64,000 bases of DNA, from positions 22,062-86,061 of the forward strand of contig NZ_SDSI01000007.1 in assembly GCF_004153605.1 (NCBI RefSeq), given 5' to 3'. The position numbers and the translations under genes are program-made. The DNA comes from Qipengyuania_B thermophila (GTDB lineage: Bacteria; Pseudomonadota; Alphaproteobacteria; Sphingomonadales; Sphingomonadaceae). Below the pieces are notes generated by a model. That model saw only the letters and a program-made list of their open reading frames with translations. It ran no database searches and was not told the DNA's origin. This document shows positions 43,953-52,504 of this stretch, in pieces (position 1 is the first letter of the stretch; each line of letters starts with the position of its first letter).

Positions 43953-45506
43953 TCAGCCGATGAAGCCCTGGAGAGCGGCGAGCCAGGCGGCACCGGCGCC
44001 TGCCGCGGCCGCAAGCACCAGTGGCCAGGTGCGGCGCTGCCGGCGGCGGCGTTCCCAGATCAGCTCGACCTTGGGCACTGGCGGCGGCTCGGGCGCGCCC
44101 CCGCGCGGCGGGTACAGCTCTTCCAGGCGACGCAGCAGCGCCGGCAGGCGCGCAAGCGTTTCGGCGCCTTCGCGCAGCCGGCGGGCGATCACCGCTTCCG
44201 GCCCCAGTTCGTCGCGCACCCAGCTGCGCACGAACGGGCCGGCCACCTCCCACATGTTGATTTGCGGGTCGAGCTGCGTCGCGACGCCTTCGACCATGAC
44301 CATCGTCTTCTGAAGCAGCAGCAGATGCGGCTGGGTCTGCATCTCGAACTCGCGGGTGATGGCGAACAGCCCGTCGAGCATCTGGCCGACGGACAGCTCA
44401 CTGACCGGCTTGCCGCGCATCGGCTCGCCCACGGCGCGCAGGGCCGTGGCGAATTCCTCCACCGAGTGGTGGCTCGGCACGTACTGGGCCTCGAAATGGA
44501 TCTCGGCCACGCGCCGGTAGTCGCCGGTGGTCAGGCCGTAGAGGATTTCCGCCAGCCACACCCGCGCCTGCCGGTCGATCCGGCCCATGATGCCGAAATC
44601 GATGGCGACGATCGTGCCGTCGGGCTCCACGAACAGATTGCCCTGGTGCATGTCGGCATGGAAGAATCCGGCCGTGATCGCCTGGGTCAGGAAGGTGAGC
44701 ACCAGCGTGCTGGCGAGTGCGGGCAGGTCGTGCCCGGCGGCGCGCAGCGCGTCGGTGTCGCTGATCTTGATGCCGTCGATCCACTCCGAGGTCAGCACCC
44801 GGCTGTTGGTCCGGTCCCAGTCGATCTGCGGCACGCGGAACCCCTCGACCGCGACCATCGCCTGCGCCAGTTCGCTGGCCGCGGCCGCTTCGCGCCGGAA
44901 GTCCAGCTCGCGGGCGGTCCAGCGCTTGAAGTTCGCAATCACCAGCCGCGGCCGCAGCCGCCGGGCCTCGCCGCCAAAGGCCTCCAGGTGCGCGGCCGCC
45001 CACTCGTAGGTGTCGATGTCCCGCCGGAAGCGTTCGGAGATCCCCGGCCGCAGCACCTTGACGGCGACATCCCGGCCATCCGTCGTGACGGCGCGATGGA
45101 CCTGCGCGATCGACGCCGCCCCGACCGGCACCGGGTCGACCGACCGGAACAGCGCCTCGACAGGGCGGTTGAAGCTCGTCTCGATGACCTGCTCGATGGC
45201 CGCGTAGGGCACGGGCGGCAGGCTGTCCTGAAGGCTCAGGAGATTGCGCGCGGCCTCGTCCCCGACAAGATCGGGCCGCGTCGCCAGCGTCTGCCCGAGC
45301 TTGATGGCCGCCGGCCCGATGGCCCGGAACGCCCCGGCATAGTCCGGCTGAGCCGGCTGTCGGGTGCCAAGCCGCGCCAGCCTGACGAGGCGGCGGACAG
45401 GATCGGGCGTGCTCGGGTCACGCTCGATGCCCCGGAGCGCGCCGTAGCCCGCGAGGGTCCGCCCCCAGCCGAGCAGGCGCAGGATGTGCGTCACAGGGCG
45501 GGTCAT
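43953..45506 (-). CDS. ubiB: UbiB-family ubiquinone-biosynthesis ATPase/kinase-like protein
   Basis: This 517-residue protein of the ABC1/ADCK/UbiB family is needed for ubiquinone synthesis. It has the unusual kinase-like features KLGQTLATRPDLV, the Ala-rich loop GAASIAQVHRA, VAVKVLRPG, FFHADMHQGNLFV and IDFGIMG. Two C-terminal membrane segments follow, ending LAAAAGAGAAWLAALQGFIG. The ATG at 45506 (MTRPVTHIL) was chosen; the very long frame reaching 46424 is antisense/alternate frame of ubiE. Just downstream of ubiE. Confidence 0.96.
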   Translation of the reverse strand: MTRPVTHILRLLGWGRTLAGYGALRGIERDPSTPDPVRRLVRLARLGTRQPAQPDYAGAFRAIGPAAIKLGQTLATRPDLVGDEAARNLLSLQDSLPPVPYAAIEQVIETSFNRPVEALFRSVDPVPVGAASIAQVHRAVTTDGRDVAVKVLRPGISERFRRDIDTYEWAAAHLEAFGGEARRLRPRLVIANFKRWTARELDFRREAAAASELAQAMVAVEGFRVPQIDWDRTNSRVLTSEWIDGIKISDTDALRAAGHDLPALASTLVLTFLTQAITAGFFHADMHQGNLFVEPDGTIVAIDFGIMGRIDRQARVWLAEILYGLTTGDYRRVAEIHFEAQYVPSHHSVEEFATALRAVGEPMRGKPVSELSVGQMLDGLFAITREFEMQTQPHLLLLQKTMVMVEGVATQLDPQINMWEVAGPFVRSWVRDELGPEAVIARRLREGAETLARLPALLRRLEELYPPRGGAPEPPPVPKVELIWERRRRQRRTWPLVLAAAAGAGAAWLAALQGFIG

Positions 45507-45568
45507 CGCGCCCGCCGCCCGGCTGCGCGGCAGGCCGCCACGATGCGCCGCGCCGCGTCCGCCATGGC

Positions 45569-46300
45569 TCAGACCTTCCAGCCGGAATGGATGGCGACGA
45601 GTCCGCCCATGATCGGCTCGACGCGCACCTGCCCGAACCCGGCGTCGCGGATCATTCCGGCGAACCGCTCCATCGGCGGAAACCGCCGGATCGATTCGAC
45701 CAGATAGCGGTAGCTGTCCTCGTCCCCCGCGATCGCCTTCCCCAGCCGCGGCACGACCTTGGCGGAGTACAGGTCGTAGGCCTCGCTGACGCCCGGCCAC
45801 GTCAGCGTCGAGAACTCCAGGCAGAAGAACCGCCCGCCAAAGCGCAGCACACGGTGCGCCTCGGTCAGCGCCTGCTCCATCCGGGTGACGTTGCGGATGC
45901 CGAAGGCGATGGTGTAGGCATCGAAGCTCGCGTCGGGGAACGACAGCGCTTCGGCGTTCTGGCGCGACCAGACGAGCGTCTCGAGGCCCCTGCGCGCCGC
46001 CCGCTCCCTGCCGACATCGAGCATGTCCGGATTGATGTCGGCCACCGTGACCCGTGCCCCGCGGCGCGCCATGCGGAAGGCGATGTCGCCCGTGCCGCCG
46101 GCCATGTCGAGAATGTCCTCGCCGGGCCGCGGCTTCACACGGCTGACGAAGCGCGACTTCCAGGCGCGGTGCAGGCCGCCCGACATGGCATCGTTCATGA
46201 GGTCGTAGCGGCCCGCCACGCTGCTGAACACCGCGCCGACGCGCCGCGTCTTCTCCTCGGGCGAGACTTCGGCGTAGCCAAACGAAACAGTGTCGCTCAT
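45569..46300 (-). CDS. ubiE: UbiE C-methyltransferase (ubiquinone/menaquinone biosynthesis)
   Basis: This 243-residue SAM-dependent methyltransferase methylates the benzoquinol ring of ubiquinone (and demethylmenaquinone where present). Signatures are YDLMNDAMSGGLHRAWK, ILDMAGGTGDIAFRMA, ADINPDMLDVGRERA and TIAFGIRNVTRMEQAL. The ATG at 46300 (MSDTVSFGY) matches the family. It is divergent from mutM with 56 bp between starts, so their promoters overlap. Confidence 0.97.
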   Translation of the reverse strand: MSDTVSFGYAEVSPEEKTRRVGAVFSSVAGRYDLMNDAMSGGLHRAWKSRFVSRVKPRPGEDILDMAGGTGDIAFRMARRGARVTVADINPDMLDVGRERAARRGLETLVWSRQNAEALSFPDASFDAYTIAFGIRNVTRMEQALTEAHRVLRFGGRFFCLEFSTLTWPGVSEAYDLYSAKVVPRLGKAIAGDEDSYRYLVESIRRFPPMERFAGMIRDAGFGQVRVEPIMGGLVAIHSGWKV

Positions 46301-46356
46301 CGCCGCTCGCCTTAGGGGCAATTGCCCGCCCCGCAAAGGGTGATACAGCACGCGTC

Positions 46357-47172
46357 ATGCCCGAGCTTCCCGAAGTCGAAACCACGGTGCGCGGGCTTGC
46401 CCTGCATCTCGACGGCCGCCGCATCGAGCGCGTGCGGGTCCTGCGCGAAGGGCTGCGCTACCCGTTTCCCCGCGACCTCGCCGCGCGTCTCACCGGCGCC
46501 CGCATCACCGGCCTTGGCCGGCGCGCGAAATACGGGCTCATCCATGGCGACCGGGGTGACACGCTCGTGTTCCACCTCGGCATGAGCGGGCGCTGGCGCA
46601 TCGACCCGTCGGCGGGGGACCGGCACGATCACCTCCTCATCGAGGCGGAGGGCCGCACCTTTGCGCTCAACGATCCGCGCCGCTTCGGTTTCGTCGATCT
46701 GGTCGGAACGGAGGGGCTCGACCGCTGGACCGGGTTCGCCCGACTGGGACCCGAACCGCTCGGCACCGGGTTCACGCCGGCGCACCTGCGGACGGCGCTG
46801 AGCGGGCGGCGGCAGGCGATCAAGCTGGCCCTGCTCGACCAGCGGATCGTCGCCGGCCTCGGCAACATCTATGTCTGCGAAGCGCTGTGGCACGCGCGGG
46901 TCAGCCCGCTGCGGCCGGCGGGCGCGGTGTCCGCCGCCGCGCTCGGCCGGGTGGTCGCCGCCACGCGGCTGGTGCTGGAGCAGTCGATCGCGGCGGGCGG
47001 CTCCACCTTGCGCGACTTCCTGCAGCCCGACGGCGCGCTCGGCTACTTCGCCAGCCGCTTTTCCGTCTATGGCCGCGAGGGCGAGCCGTGCCTGCGGCCA
47101 CGCTGCGGCACCGTCGTGCGGATCGTGCAGGGCGGCCGAAGCACCTGGCATTGCCCCCGCTGCCAGCGGTGA
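46357..47172 (+). CDS. mutM: Formamidopyrimidine-DNA glycosylase
   Basis: This 271-residue repair enzyme excises 8-oxoguanine and formamidopyrimidines. It begins PELPEVETTVRGL, with the catalytic Pro after Met removal and Glu at the next position. The helix-two-turn-helix contains RQAIKLALLDQRIVAGLGNIY. The C-terminal zinc finger has CLRPRCG and WHCPRCQR. The order ubiB-ubiE-mutM-rpsT-dnaA is a known alphaproteobacterial arrangement. Confidence 0.98.
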   Translation: MPELPEVETTVRGLALHLDGRRIERVRVLREGLRYPFPRDLAARLTGARITGLGRRAKYGLIHGDRGDTLVFHLGMSGRWRIDPSAGDRHDHLLIEAEGRTFALNDPRRFGFVDLVGTEGLDRWTGFARLGPEPLGTGFTPAHLRTALSGRRQAIKLALLDQRIVAGLGNIYVCEALWHARVSPLRPAGAVSAAALGRVVAATRLVLEQSIAAGGSTLRDFLQPDGALGYFASRFSVYGREGEPCLRPRCGTVVRIVQGGRSTWHCPRCQR

Positions 47173-47192
47173 GGGGCACGCGTGAGGCCGGC

Positions 47193-47221
47193 TTGACGGG
47201 CGCGGCGCGAGCCGGTAACGG
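47193..47221 (+). promoter_or_regulatory. Probable rpsT promoter
   Basis: TTGACG (47193-47198) is five of six to the -35 consensus and is followed after 17 bp by TAACGG (47216-47221), a weak -10. It stands 92 bp upstream of the rpsT start and 20 bp after mutM, consistent with a separate ribosomal-protein promoter. Confidence 0.4.
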
Positions 47222-47312
47222 CGAGCACTTGCGGCGGTCCGACCGTCCGCTCCCACTCGCCCCATCAAGCACAGGACGATCGCCCGCAGGCGGTCGATGA
47301 CGAAGGACTGAC

Positions 47313-47573
47313 ATGGCCAACACGCCGCAGGCACGCAAGCGTATCCGTCGCAACCAGTCGCGCGCTGCCATCAATTCCGCGCGGGTGAGCCGGATCCGCA
47401 CGTTCGTGAAGCAGGTCGAAAGCGCCATTGCCGCCGGCGACCGCGAGCAGGCGGCGGCAGCGCTCAAGAAGGCGCAGCCCGAGCTGGCGCGTGGCGTGGC
47501 GCGGGGTGTGCTGCACAAGAACACCGCGGCGCGCAAATACTCCCGCCTGACCAAGCGCGTCGCCGCGCTCTGA
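47313..47573 (+). CDS. rpsT: 30S ribosomal protein S20
   Basis: This 86-residue primary 16S rRNA-binding protein is rich in Lys/Arg/Ala: MANTPQARKRIRRNQSRAA, followed by SRIRTFVKQVE, KKAQPELARGVARGVLHKNT and a final SRLTKRVAAL. The sequence and length are typical. It is preceded by a leader of about 140 bp with a candidate promoter, and followed by a hairpin before dnaA. Confidence 0.98.
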   Translation: MANTPQARKRIRRNQSRAAINSARVSRIRTFVKQVESAIAAGDREQAAAALKKAQPELARGVARGVLHKNTAARKYSRLTKRVAAL

Positions 47574-47631
47574 CGCCGACCGGCGCCGCTGCGCGCCTGT
47601 CTCTGTCACTGAAAGATCTCTGACCGTGCGC

Positions 47632-47659
47632 AGCGGCTCCGCCCATGGCGAGAGCCGCT
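47632..47659 (+). terminator. Hairpin downstream of rpsT
   Basis: AGCGGCTC (47632-47639) pairs with GAGCCGCT (47652-47659) around a 12-base loop, followed by only three T. It is 58 bp past the rpsT stop and could end the rpsT transcript before the dnaA leader. Confidence 0.5.
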
Positions 47660-48034
47660 TTCGCGTGTCAGGCTGTCACATGGCACCTTCGCTCGACCGG
47701 ATCGGCAATGCCCCCGGCGCGCCGCCGATTCGTGCCTCCTTGCGAGCCTGAAGTCTTTGCAAAACAGCAATTTAGATTGACTTCTGCGGGTCTCGCGGTG
47801 TCAAGCCGCATTATTTCTGTTTTTTTACGCCGATGCTCTTGCCGGCTGTCGCGCCGGCGACCTACAACCCCGCTCGAGACGCATGGCCGGGAGCATCGCA
47901 CGGGTGATCCGGTCGGCCATGGCGGCCTCACGCACAATCCGGGGGACGTGATTCGGCATCGCACGGGGGTGGGATGCAGGATGAAAAAACGCGCCCGCCG
48001 CACGGAACGAGCCGAGAGGAGCGAGGGGAGCTTC
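47660..48034 (+). promoter_or_regulatory. dnaA leader and presumed promoter region (no gene)
   Basis: The 461-bp gap between rpsT and dnaA holds no convincing gene. An AT-rich pocket at about 47760-47830 (TTGCAAAACAGCAATTTAG, then TTATTTCTGTTTTTTTACG) stands out from the GC-rich surroundings and is the likeliest promoter area. TTGACT occurs at 47777, but no good -10 follows at 16-18 bp. No TTATNCACA DnaA box was seen by eye. In-frame upstream starts for dnaA exist but lack a ribosome binding site. Confidence 0.4.
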
Positions 48035-49489
48035 ATGACCAGCCAACGCCCAGGACATGCTGCCCGGCCGGTGTCATCGGCATGCGCGGAGGACGAGCAG
48101 GAAACTGTCGCCCTCGCCGCGGACTGGGCGGACATCAGCCTCGGTCTGCGCAAGGATCTGGGTCAGCAAGCGCACGCGCAGTGGATCAAGCCGATCCGCC
48201 TCGGCGGGTTCTGCGCCGAGACGGGCACCCTCGAGCTTCATCTGCCTACCGAATTTTCCGCCGACTGGGTGCAGCGCAAGTTCCACGACCGGCTGGCGCT
48301 GGCGTGGAAGATCGCCCGCAGCGAGGTGCGGCATCTCAAGATCACGGCTCAGCCGGGACGACGCCAGACTCACGAGCTTCAGATTTCGGTCGCCCCGCAC
48401 GGCGGCGCGGATCAGCCGGTGGTGCCGCTGCGCGCGGGAGACGCGCCGGCAGAAAGCTTCACCGCAGCCGCGAGCCTCGATCCCACCCTCACCTTCGCGG
48501 CCTTCGTCACCGGCGAGGCCAATGTGCTGGCCTGCAACGCGGCGCAGCGCATGGCCGCGCCCGAGCCGCCGCAGTTCGCGCCGCTCTACCTCAAGGCCGC
48601 CACCGGTCAGGGCAAGACCCACCTGCTGCACGCCATCGGCCACGCGTTTCTGCAGACGCATCCGCGGGCGCGGATCTTCTACTGCTCGGCCGAACGGTTC
48701 ATGATCGAGTTCGTGCAGGCGCTGAAGGCGCAGCAGACGCTGGAGTTCAAGTCCCGCCTGCGGTCCTTCGACCTGCTGCTGGTCGACGACATCCAGTTCA
48801 TCATCGGCAAGGCCTCGGCGCAGGAGGAACTGCTGTACACGATCGACGCGCTGCTGGCCGAGGGCAAGCGGCTCGTGTTCGCCGCCGATCGCGCGCCGCA
48901 GGCGCTGGACGGGGTGGAACCGCGCCTGCTCAGCCGCCTGTCGATGGGGCTGGTCGCGGACATGCAGGCCGCCGACATCGACCTGCGCCGCGCCATTCTC
49001 GAATCGAAGCTGACCCGGTTCGCGCCCCTGTCCGTGCCGGACGATGTGATCGACTATCTCGCCCGGACCATCACCCGCAACATCCGCGAGCTTGTCGGCG
49101 GGCTCAACAAGCTCATCGCCTACGCCCAGCTCACCGGCCAGGAGGTGTCGCTGCAGCTTGCCGACGAGCAGCTGTCGGACATCCTGTCGGCCAATCGCCG
49201 CCGGATCACCATTGACGAGATCCAGCGCACCGTGTGCCAGTTCTACCGCATCGACCGCACGGAAATGGCATCCAAGCGCCGCGCGCGCGCGGTGGTCCGC
49301 CCGCGCCAGGTGGCGATGTACCTCGCCAAGGTGCTGACCCCCCGCTCCTATCCCGAGATCGGCCGCAAGTTCGGCGGACGCGACCATTCCACCGTGATCC
49401 ATGCGGTGCGCCTGATCGAGGAGCTGCGCGTGCGCGATGCCGACATGGACGGCGACGTGCGCAGCCTGCTGAGACAGCTGGAATCCTGA
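48035..49489 (+). CDS. dnaA: Chromosomal replication initiator protein DnaA
   Basis: This 484-residue AAA+ initiator binds DnaA boxes at oriC. Domain I is at 25-100 (DLGQQAHAQWIKPIRLG). A short linker leads to the AAA+ core with Walker A KAATGQGKTHLLHAI, Walker B LLLVDDIQFIIGK and arginine-finger region LLSRLSMGL. Domain IV carries the DNA-binding signature RPRQVAMYLAKVLTPRSYPE with GGRDHSTVIHAV. The ATG at 48035, nine bases after GAGGGGAG, was preferred to several upstream in-frame starts. The first Walker Gly is Ala, still within the P-loop consensus. Confidence 0.97.
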   Translation: MTSQRPGHAARPVSSACAEDEQETVALAADWADISLGLRKDLGQQAHAQWIKPIRLGGFCAETGTLELHLPTEFSADWVQRKFHDRLALAWKIARSEVRHLKITAQPGRRQTHELQISVAPHGGADQPVVPLRAGDAPAESFTAAASLDPTLTFAAFVTGEANVLACNAAQRMAAPEPPQFAPLYLKAATGQGKTHLLHAIGHAFLQTHPRARIFYCSAERFMIEFVQALKAQQTLEFKSRLRSFDLLLVDDIQFIIGKASAQEELLYTIDALLAEGKRLVFAADRAPQALDGVEPRLLSRLSMGLVADMQAADIDLRRAILESKLTRFAPLSVPDDVIDYLARTITRNIRELVGGLNKLIAYAQLTGQEVSLQLADEQLSDILSANRRRITIDEIQRTVCQFYRIDRTEMASKRRARAVVRPRQVAMYLAKVLTPRSYPEIGRKFGGRDHSTVIHAVRLIEELRVRDADMDGDVRSLLRQLES

Positions 49490-49513
49490 CCCGCACGAGC
49501 TAGGAAGGCGGCC

Positions 49514-50290
49514 ATGCCCCTGCCGCCCGACCGCCTCGAGCGTTTTGCCCGTCACATCGTCCTCCCGGAGATCGGCGGCGCGGGACAGGTCGCGCTCGCC
49601 AGCGCTCACGTCGCGCTGGTCGGGCTTGGCGGCATCGGCTCGCCGGCGCTGCAGTATCTCGCGGCTGCGGGAGTCGGCCGGCTCACCCTGATCGACAGCG
49701 ACACGGTCGATGCCAGCAATCTCCAGCGCCAGACCATCTTCACCGAACGGGACGTCGGCCATGGCAAGGCCGTGGCGGCGCGCCGCTGGCTGGCCAATTT
49801 CGACCGGCAGCTGGATGTCGGGGTCAGCGATTCGCGCCTGACGCGGGACAATGCCGCCACGCTTCTCGCCGGCGCGGCGCTGGTTCTCGACGGGACCGAC
49901 ACCTTTGCCACCCGCCTCGCGGTGTCGGACGCCTGCGTCGCGCTGGAAGTGCCGCTTCTCTCCGCCGCGGTGGGGCGGTTCCAGGGACAGGTCGGCGCCT
50001 TTGCCGGACACCTGCCGGAGCAGCCCTGCTACCGCTGCTTCGTCGGCGACGCGTTCGACGCCGAGGATTGCGACACCTGCGCGGAGGACGGCATGCTCGG
50101 GGCGATGGCGGGCTGGACCGGCAGCTTCGCGGCCCTGCTTGCGGTGCGCGTGCTGGTCGCGGCGCACTCGCTCGCCTTCGCCCGCCCGCCGTGGGGCCGG
50201 CTGCACGTGCTTGACGGGCTGGCACCGGCCATGCGCCAGATCCGCATCAGCAAGGATCCCGCCTGCCGCACCTGCGGGTCGGGGGACTAG
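49514..50290 (+). CDS. ThiF/MoeB/HesA-family adenylyltransferase (E1-like)
   Basis: This 258-residue E1-like enzyme adenylates the C-terminus of a small sulfur-carrier protein (ThiS, MoaD or similar). It has the nucleotide motif GLGGIGSPALQYLAAAG (37-53), DTVDASNLQRQ with the adenylation Arg/Gln, zinc ligands Cys172/Cys175 in CYRCF and a second pair CRTCG at the C-terminus, and a Cys pair in EDCDTCAEDG that could form the acyl link. No sulfur carrier or rhodanese domain is next to it, so MoeB versus ThiF cannot be decided. Starts 24 bp after dnaA. Confidence 0.88.
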   Translation: MPLPPDRLERFARHIVLPEIGGAGQVALASAHVALVGLGGIGSPALQYLAAAGVGRLTLIDSDTVDASNLQRQTIFTERDVGHGKAVAARRWLANFDRQLDVGVSDSRLTRDNAATLLAGAALVLDGTDTFATRLAVSDACVALEVPLLSAAVGRFQGQVGAFAGHLPEQPCYRCFVGDAFDAEDCDTCAEDGMLGAMAGWTGSFAALLAVRVLVAAHSLAFARPPWGRLHVLDGLAPAMRQIRISKDPACRTCGSGD

Positions 50291-50349
50291 CCTTCCGGCC
50301 GCGCCTGTGCTGCATTCGCGCCGACACGGATGACGGAGCGGGAGCGGAG

Positions 50350-51360
50350 ATGCGACACGCGCTTGGAACCATGGCGATCGCCATGGCGATGATGGCCACC
50401 CTCGGCGGCGCGTCGGCACGGGCGCAGGAGTGGACCCTCGTGATCCATGGGGGCGCCGGCGTCATCGAACGCGAGCGGATGACTCCCGAACGCGACGCGG
50501 CTGTGCGGGCGGCGCTGAACGCGGCGCTGGCGGCGGGCGGAGCGGTGCTCGACGGCGGCGGCTCGGCGCTCGACGCCGTGGAAGCGGCGGTGCGCGTGCT
50601 CGAGGACGACCCGAACTTCAACGCCGGGCGCGGCGCCGTGTTCACCGCGGACGGCACGAACGAGCTGGACGCCGCGATCATGGACGGCCGGTCGCGGGCG
50701 GCGGGCGCGGTGGCCGGCGTGACGGCGACCCGCAACCCGATCAGCCTCGCCCGCGCGGTGATGGAGCGCAGCGGGCATGTCATGCTGATCGGCGCCGGGG
50801 CGGACGCCTTCTCGCGCGCCGAAGGGCTGGAGCAGGCCGCACCAGAGTGGTTCGCCACGCCCGAACGGCGTGAACAGCTCGAACGCTGGCGGGCGGCGCA
50901 GCAGCAGGGACAGCGGCAGTCCGCCCTCGCGTTCGACCCCGACCACAAGTTCGGCACCGTCGGCGCCGTGGCGCGCGACAGCGCCGGCAACCTCGCCGCC
51001 GCGACCTCCACCGGCGGGGTGACGGGCAAGCGCTGGGGCCGCGTGGGCGATGCCCCGTTGATCGGCGCGGGCACGTTCGCCGACGCGACCTGCGCCGTAT
51101 CGGCGACCGGCGCGGGCGAGTTCTACATCCGCATGAACGTCGCGCACGAGATCTGTGCGCGGGTGCGGCTGTCGGGCGACCCGGTACAGCAGGCGGCCGA
51201 TGCCGTTCAGGCGGAGACGCTCCAGCTTGGGGGTAGTGGAGGCGTGATTGCACTGACGGCGGATGGCGCCCACGCCTTTTCGTTCAACACGCCGGGCATG
51301 TACCGCGGGGTGGCGCGGCGGGGCGCGGCGGCGACGGTGGCGATCTATGGGGACGAGTGA
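50350..51360 (+). CDS. Isoaspartyl peptidase/L-asparaginase (Ntn hydrolase), exported
   Basis: This 336-residue precursor of the plant-type asparaginase family cleaves itself to expose the nucleophile Thr203 in KFGTVGAVARD. Other markers are WTLVIHGGAGVIER, NFNAGRGAVFTADGTNELDAAIMDG, and after cleavage TSTGGVTGKRWGRVGDAPLIGAGTFA and SATGAGEFYI. A signal peptide ends near ARAQ (residue 26), so the enzyme is periplasmic, which is common for this family in proteobacteria. It removes beta-aspartyl dipeptides or asparagine. Confidence 0.95.
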   Translation: MRHALGTMAIAMAMMATLGGASARAQEWTLVIHGGAGVIERERMTPERDAAVRAALNAALAAGGAVLDGGGSALDAVEAAVRVLEDDPNFNAGRGAVFTADGTNELDAAIMDGRSRAAGAVAGVTATRNPISLARAVMERSGHVMLIGAGADAFSRAEGLEQAAPEWFATPERREQLERWRAAQQQGQRQSALAFDPDHKFGTVGAVARDSAGNLAAATSTGGVTGKRWGRVGDAPLIGAGTFADATCAVSATGAGEFYIRMNVAHEICARVRLSGDPVQQAADAVQAETLQLGGSGGVIALTADGAHAFSFNTPGMYRGVARRGAAATVAIYGDE

Positions 51361-51414
51361 CACTCCGTCCGGTCGCGGCGCACCTCCCCGCCCCGCCTTT
51401 TGATCGGCACCGCC

Positions 51415-51747
51415 ATGCCATGGATGACCGCAGCACTGTATCTTGCCGCAGCCCTGTTCGAGATCGCCGGCTGCTTTGCAGTCTGGATGTGGTGGCGGCT
51501 CGACCGCACGCCGCTGTGGCTGGTGCCCGGCATTGCCAGCCTGTGCCTGTTCGCCTGGCTGCTGACCCTGGTCGACGCCGATCACGCCGGACGCACCTAC
51601 GCCGCCTACGGGAGCGTCTACATCCTCTCGGCCATTCTCTGGCTGTGGGGGGTGGAGCGCGTCCGGCCGGATCGCTGGGACCTGATCGGCGTCGCCGTCA
51701 GCCTCGTCGGTGCGGCCATCATCCTTTACGGTCCGCGGCCCCGCTGA
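51415..51747 (+). CDS. YnfA/UPF0060-family membrane protein
   Basis: This 110-residue protein has four membrane helices with the family pattern ALFEIAGCFAVWMWWRLDRT, LVPGIASLCLFAWLLTLV, RTYAAYGSVYILSAILWLW and a C-terminal DLIGVAVSLVGAAIILYGPR. Function is not established; the fold resembles small-multidrug-resistance transporters. ATG 51415 gives the family N-terminus. It is convergent with the sirtuin gene. Confidence 0.93.
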   Translation: MPWMTAALYLAAALFEIAGCFAVWMWWRLDRTPLWLVPGIASLCLFAWLLTLVDADHAGRTYAAYGSVYILSAILWLWGVERVRPDRWDLIGVAVSLVGAAIILYGPRPR

Positions 51748-51767
51748 CATGCGGCCGCAACGACGCG

Positions 51768-52478
51768 TTAGGCCTTCAACACCTCCTCCACCCACGCCGG
51801 CACCAGCTCTCCCGCCCGGCCCAGTCGTGTCTCGTCGAACAGCGCCGATCCCTCGCTCTCCTCGAGGTTCAGTTCCAGCGTGCGTGCGCCCCAGCGGCGC
51901 GCCTCGGCGACGAAGCCGGCGGCCGGGTACACCGCGCCGCTGGTGCCGATCGACACGAACAGGTCCGCCTGCTGCAGGGCGGTGTAGATGCGCTCCATCC
52001 CGTAGGGCATCTCCCCGAACCACACCACATCGGGTCTGAGCGCCGCGCACCCGCAACCCGGACAGGCCGGCCCGGCGCCCAGCGCCCCGGTCCAGCGATG
52101 CCGCTCCCCGCAGGCGGCACACAGGGCGCTGAGCAGCTCGCCATGCATGTGCAGCAGCCGCCGGGCGCCCGCGCGTTCATGCAGGTCATCGACATTCTGG
52201 GTGACGATCAGCAGCGCGCCCGGCCACTCCGCGTCGAGCCGCGCCAGCGCCCGGTGCGCCGGGTTCGGCTTGGCCCGCTGTACCGCAGCCCGGCGCGCGT
52301 CGTAGAAGCGGTGGACAAGCGCCGGGTCGCGTCGGAAACCCTCCGGCGTCGCCACATCCTCGATCCGGTGCTGCTCCCAGAGCCCGTCGGCGGCGCGGAA
52401 CGTGTCGATCCCGCTCTCCGCGGAAATGCCCGCGCCGGTCAGGATGACGATGTTGCGAAGTGGCCGCATGGCGGCCAT
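51768..52478 (-). CDS. cobB: NAD-dependent protein deacylase (Sir2/CobB family)
   Basis: This protein of about 236 residues removes acyl groups from lysines using NAD+. Motifs are VILTGAGISAESGIDTFRA, TQNVDDLHERAG, the catalytic His in HMHGEL, a zinc site CAACG and CPGCG, RPDVVWFGEMPYG and GTSGAVYPAAGF. Two starts (52478 and 52469) are possible; neither has a clear ribosome binding site. It is divergent from dapB, whose start lies 26 bp away, so the two promoters must overlap the opposite gene's 5' end. Confidence 0.93.
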   Translation of the reverse strand: MAAMRPLRNIVILTGAGISAESGIDTFRAADGLWEQHRIEDVATPEGFRRDPALVHRFYDARRAAVQRAKPNPAHRALARLDAEWPGALLIVTQNVDDLHERAGARRLLHMHGELLSALCAACGERHRWTGALGAGPACPGCGCAALRPDVVWFGEMPYGMERIYTALQQADLFVSIGTSGAVYPAAGFVAEARRWGARTLELNLEESEGSALFDETRLGRAGELVPAWVEEVLKA

Positions 52479-52504
52479 GAAGCACAGGGGAGAGGGCTGG
52501 CGCA

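Noticed and set aside
45507..46424. An 823-residue minus-strand frame fusing ubiB to upstream sequence
   Set aside because: The upstream half is the wrong frame of ubiE. UbiB starts at 45506 with the normal family N-terminus.
47574..48034. Chromosomal replication origin next to dnaA
   Set aside because: An AT-rich pocket is present, but no TTATNCACA-type DnaA boxes were found by eye, and alphaproteobacterial origins often lie away from dnaA.
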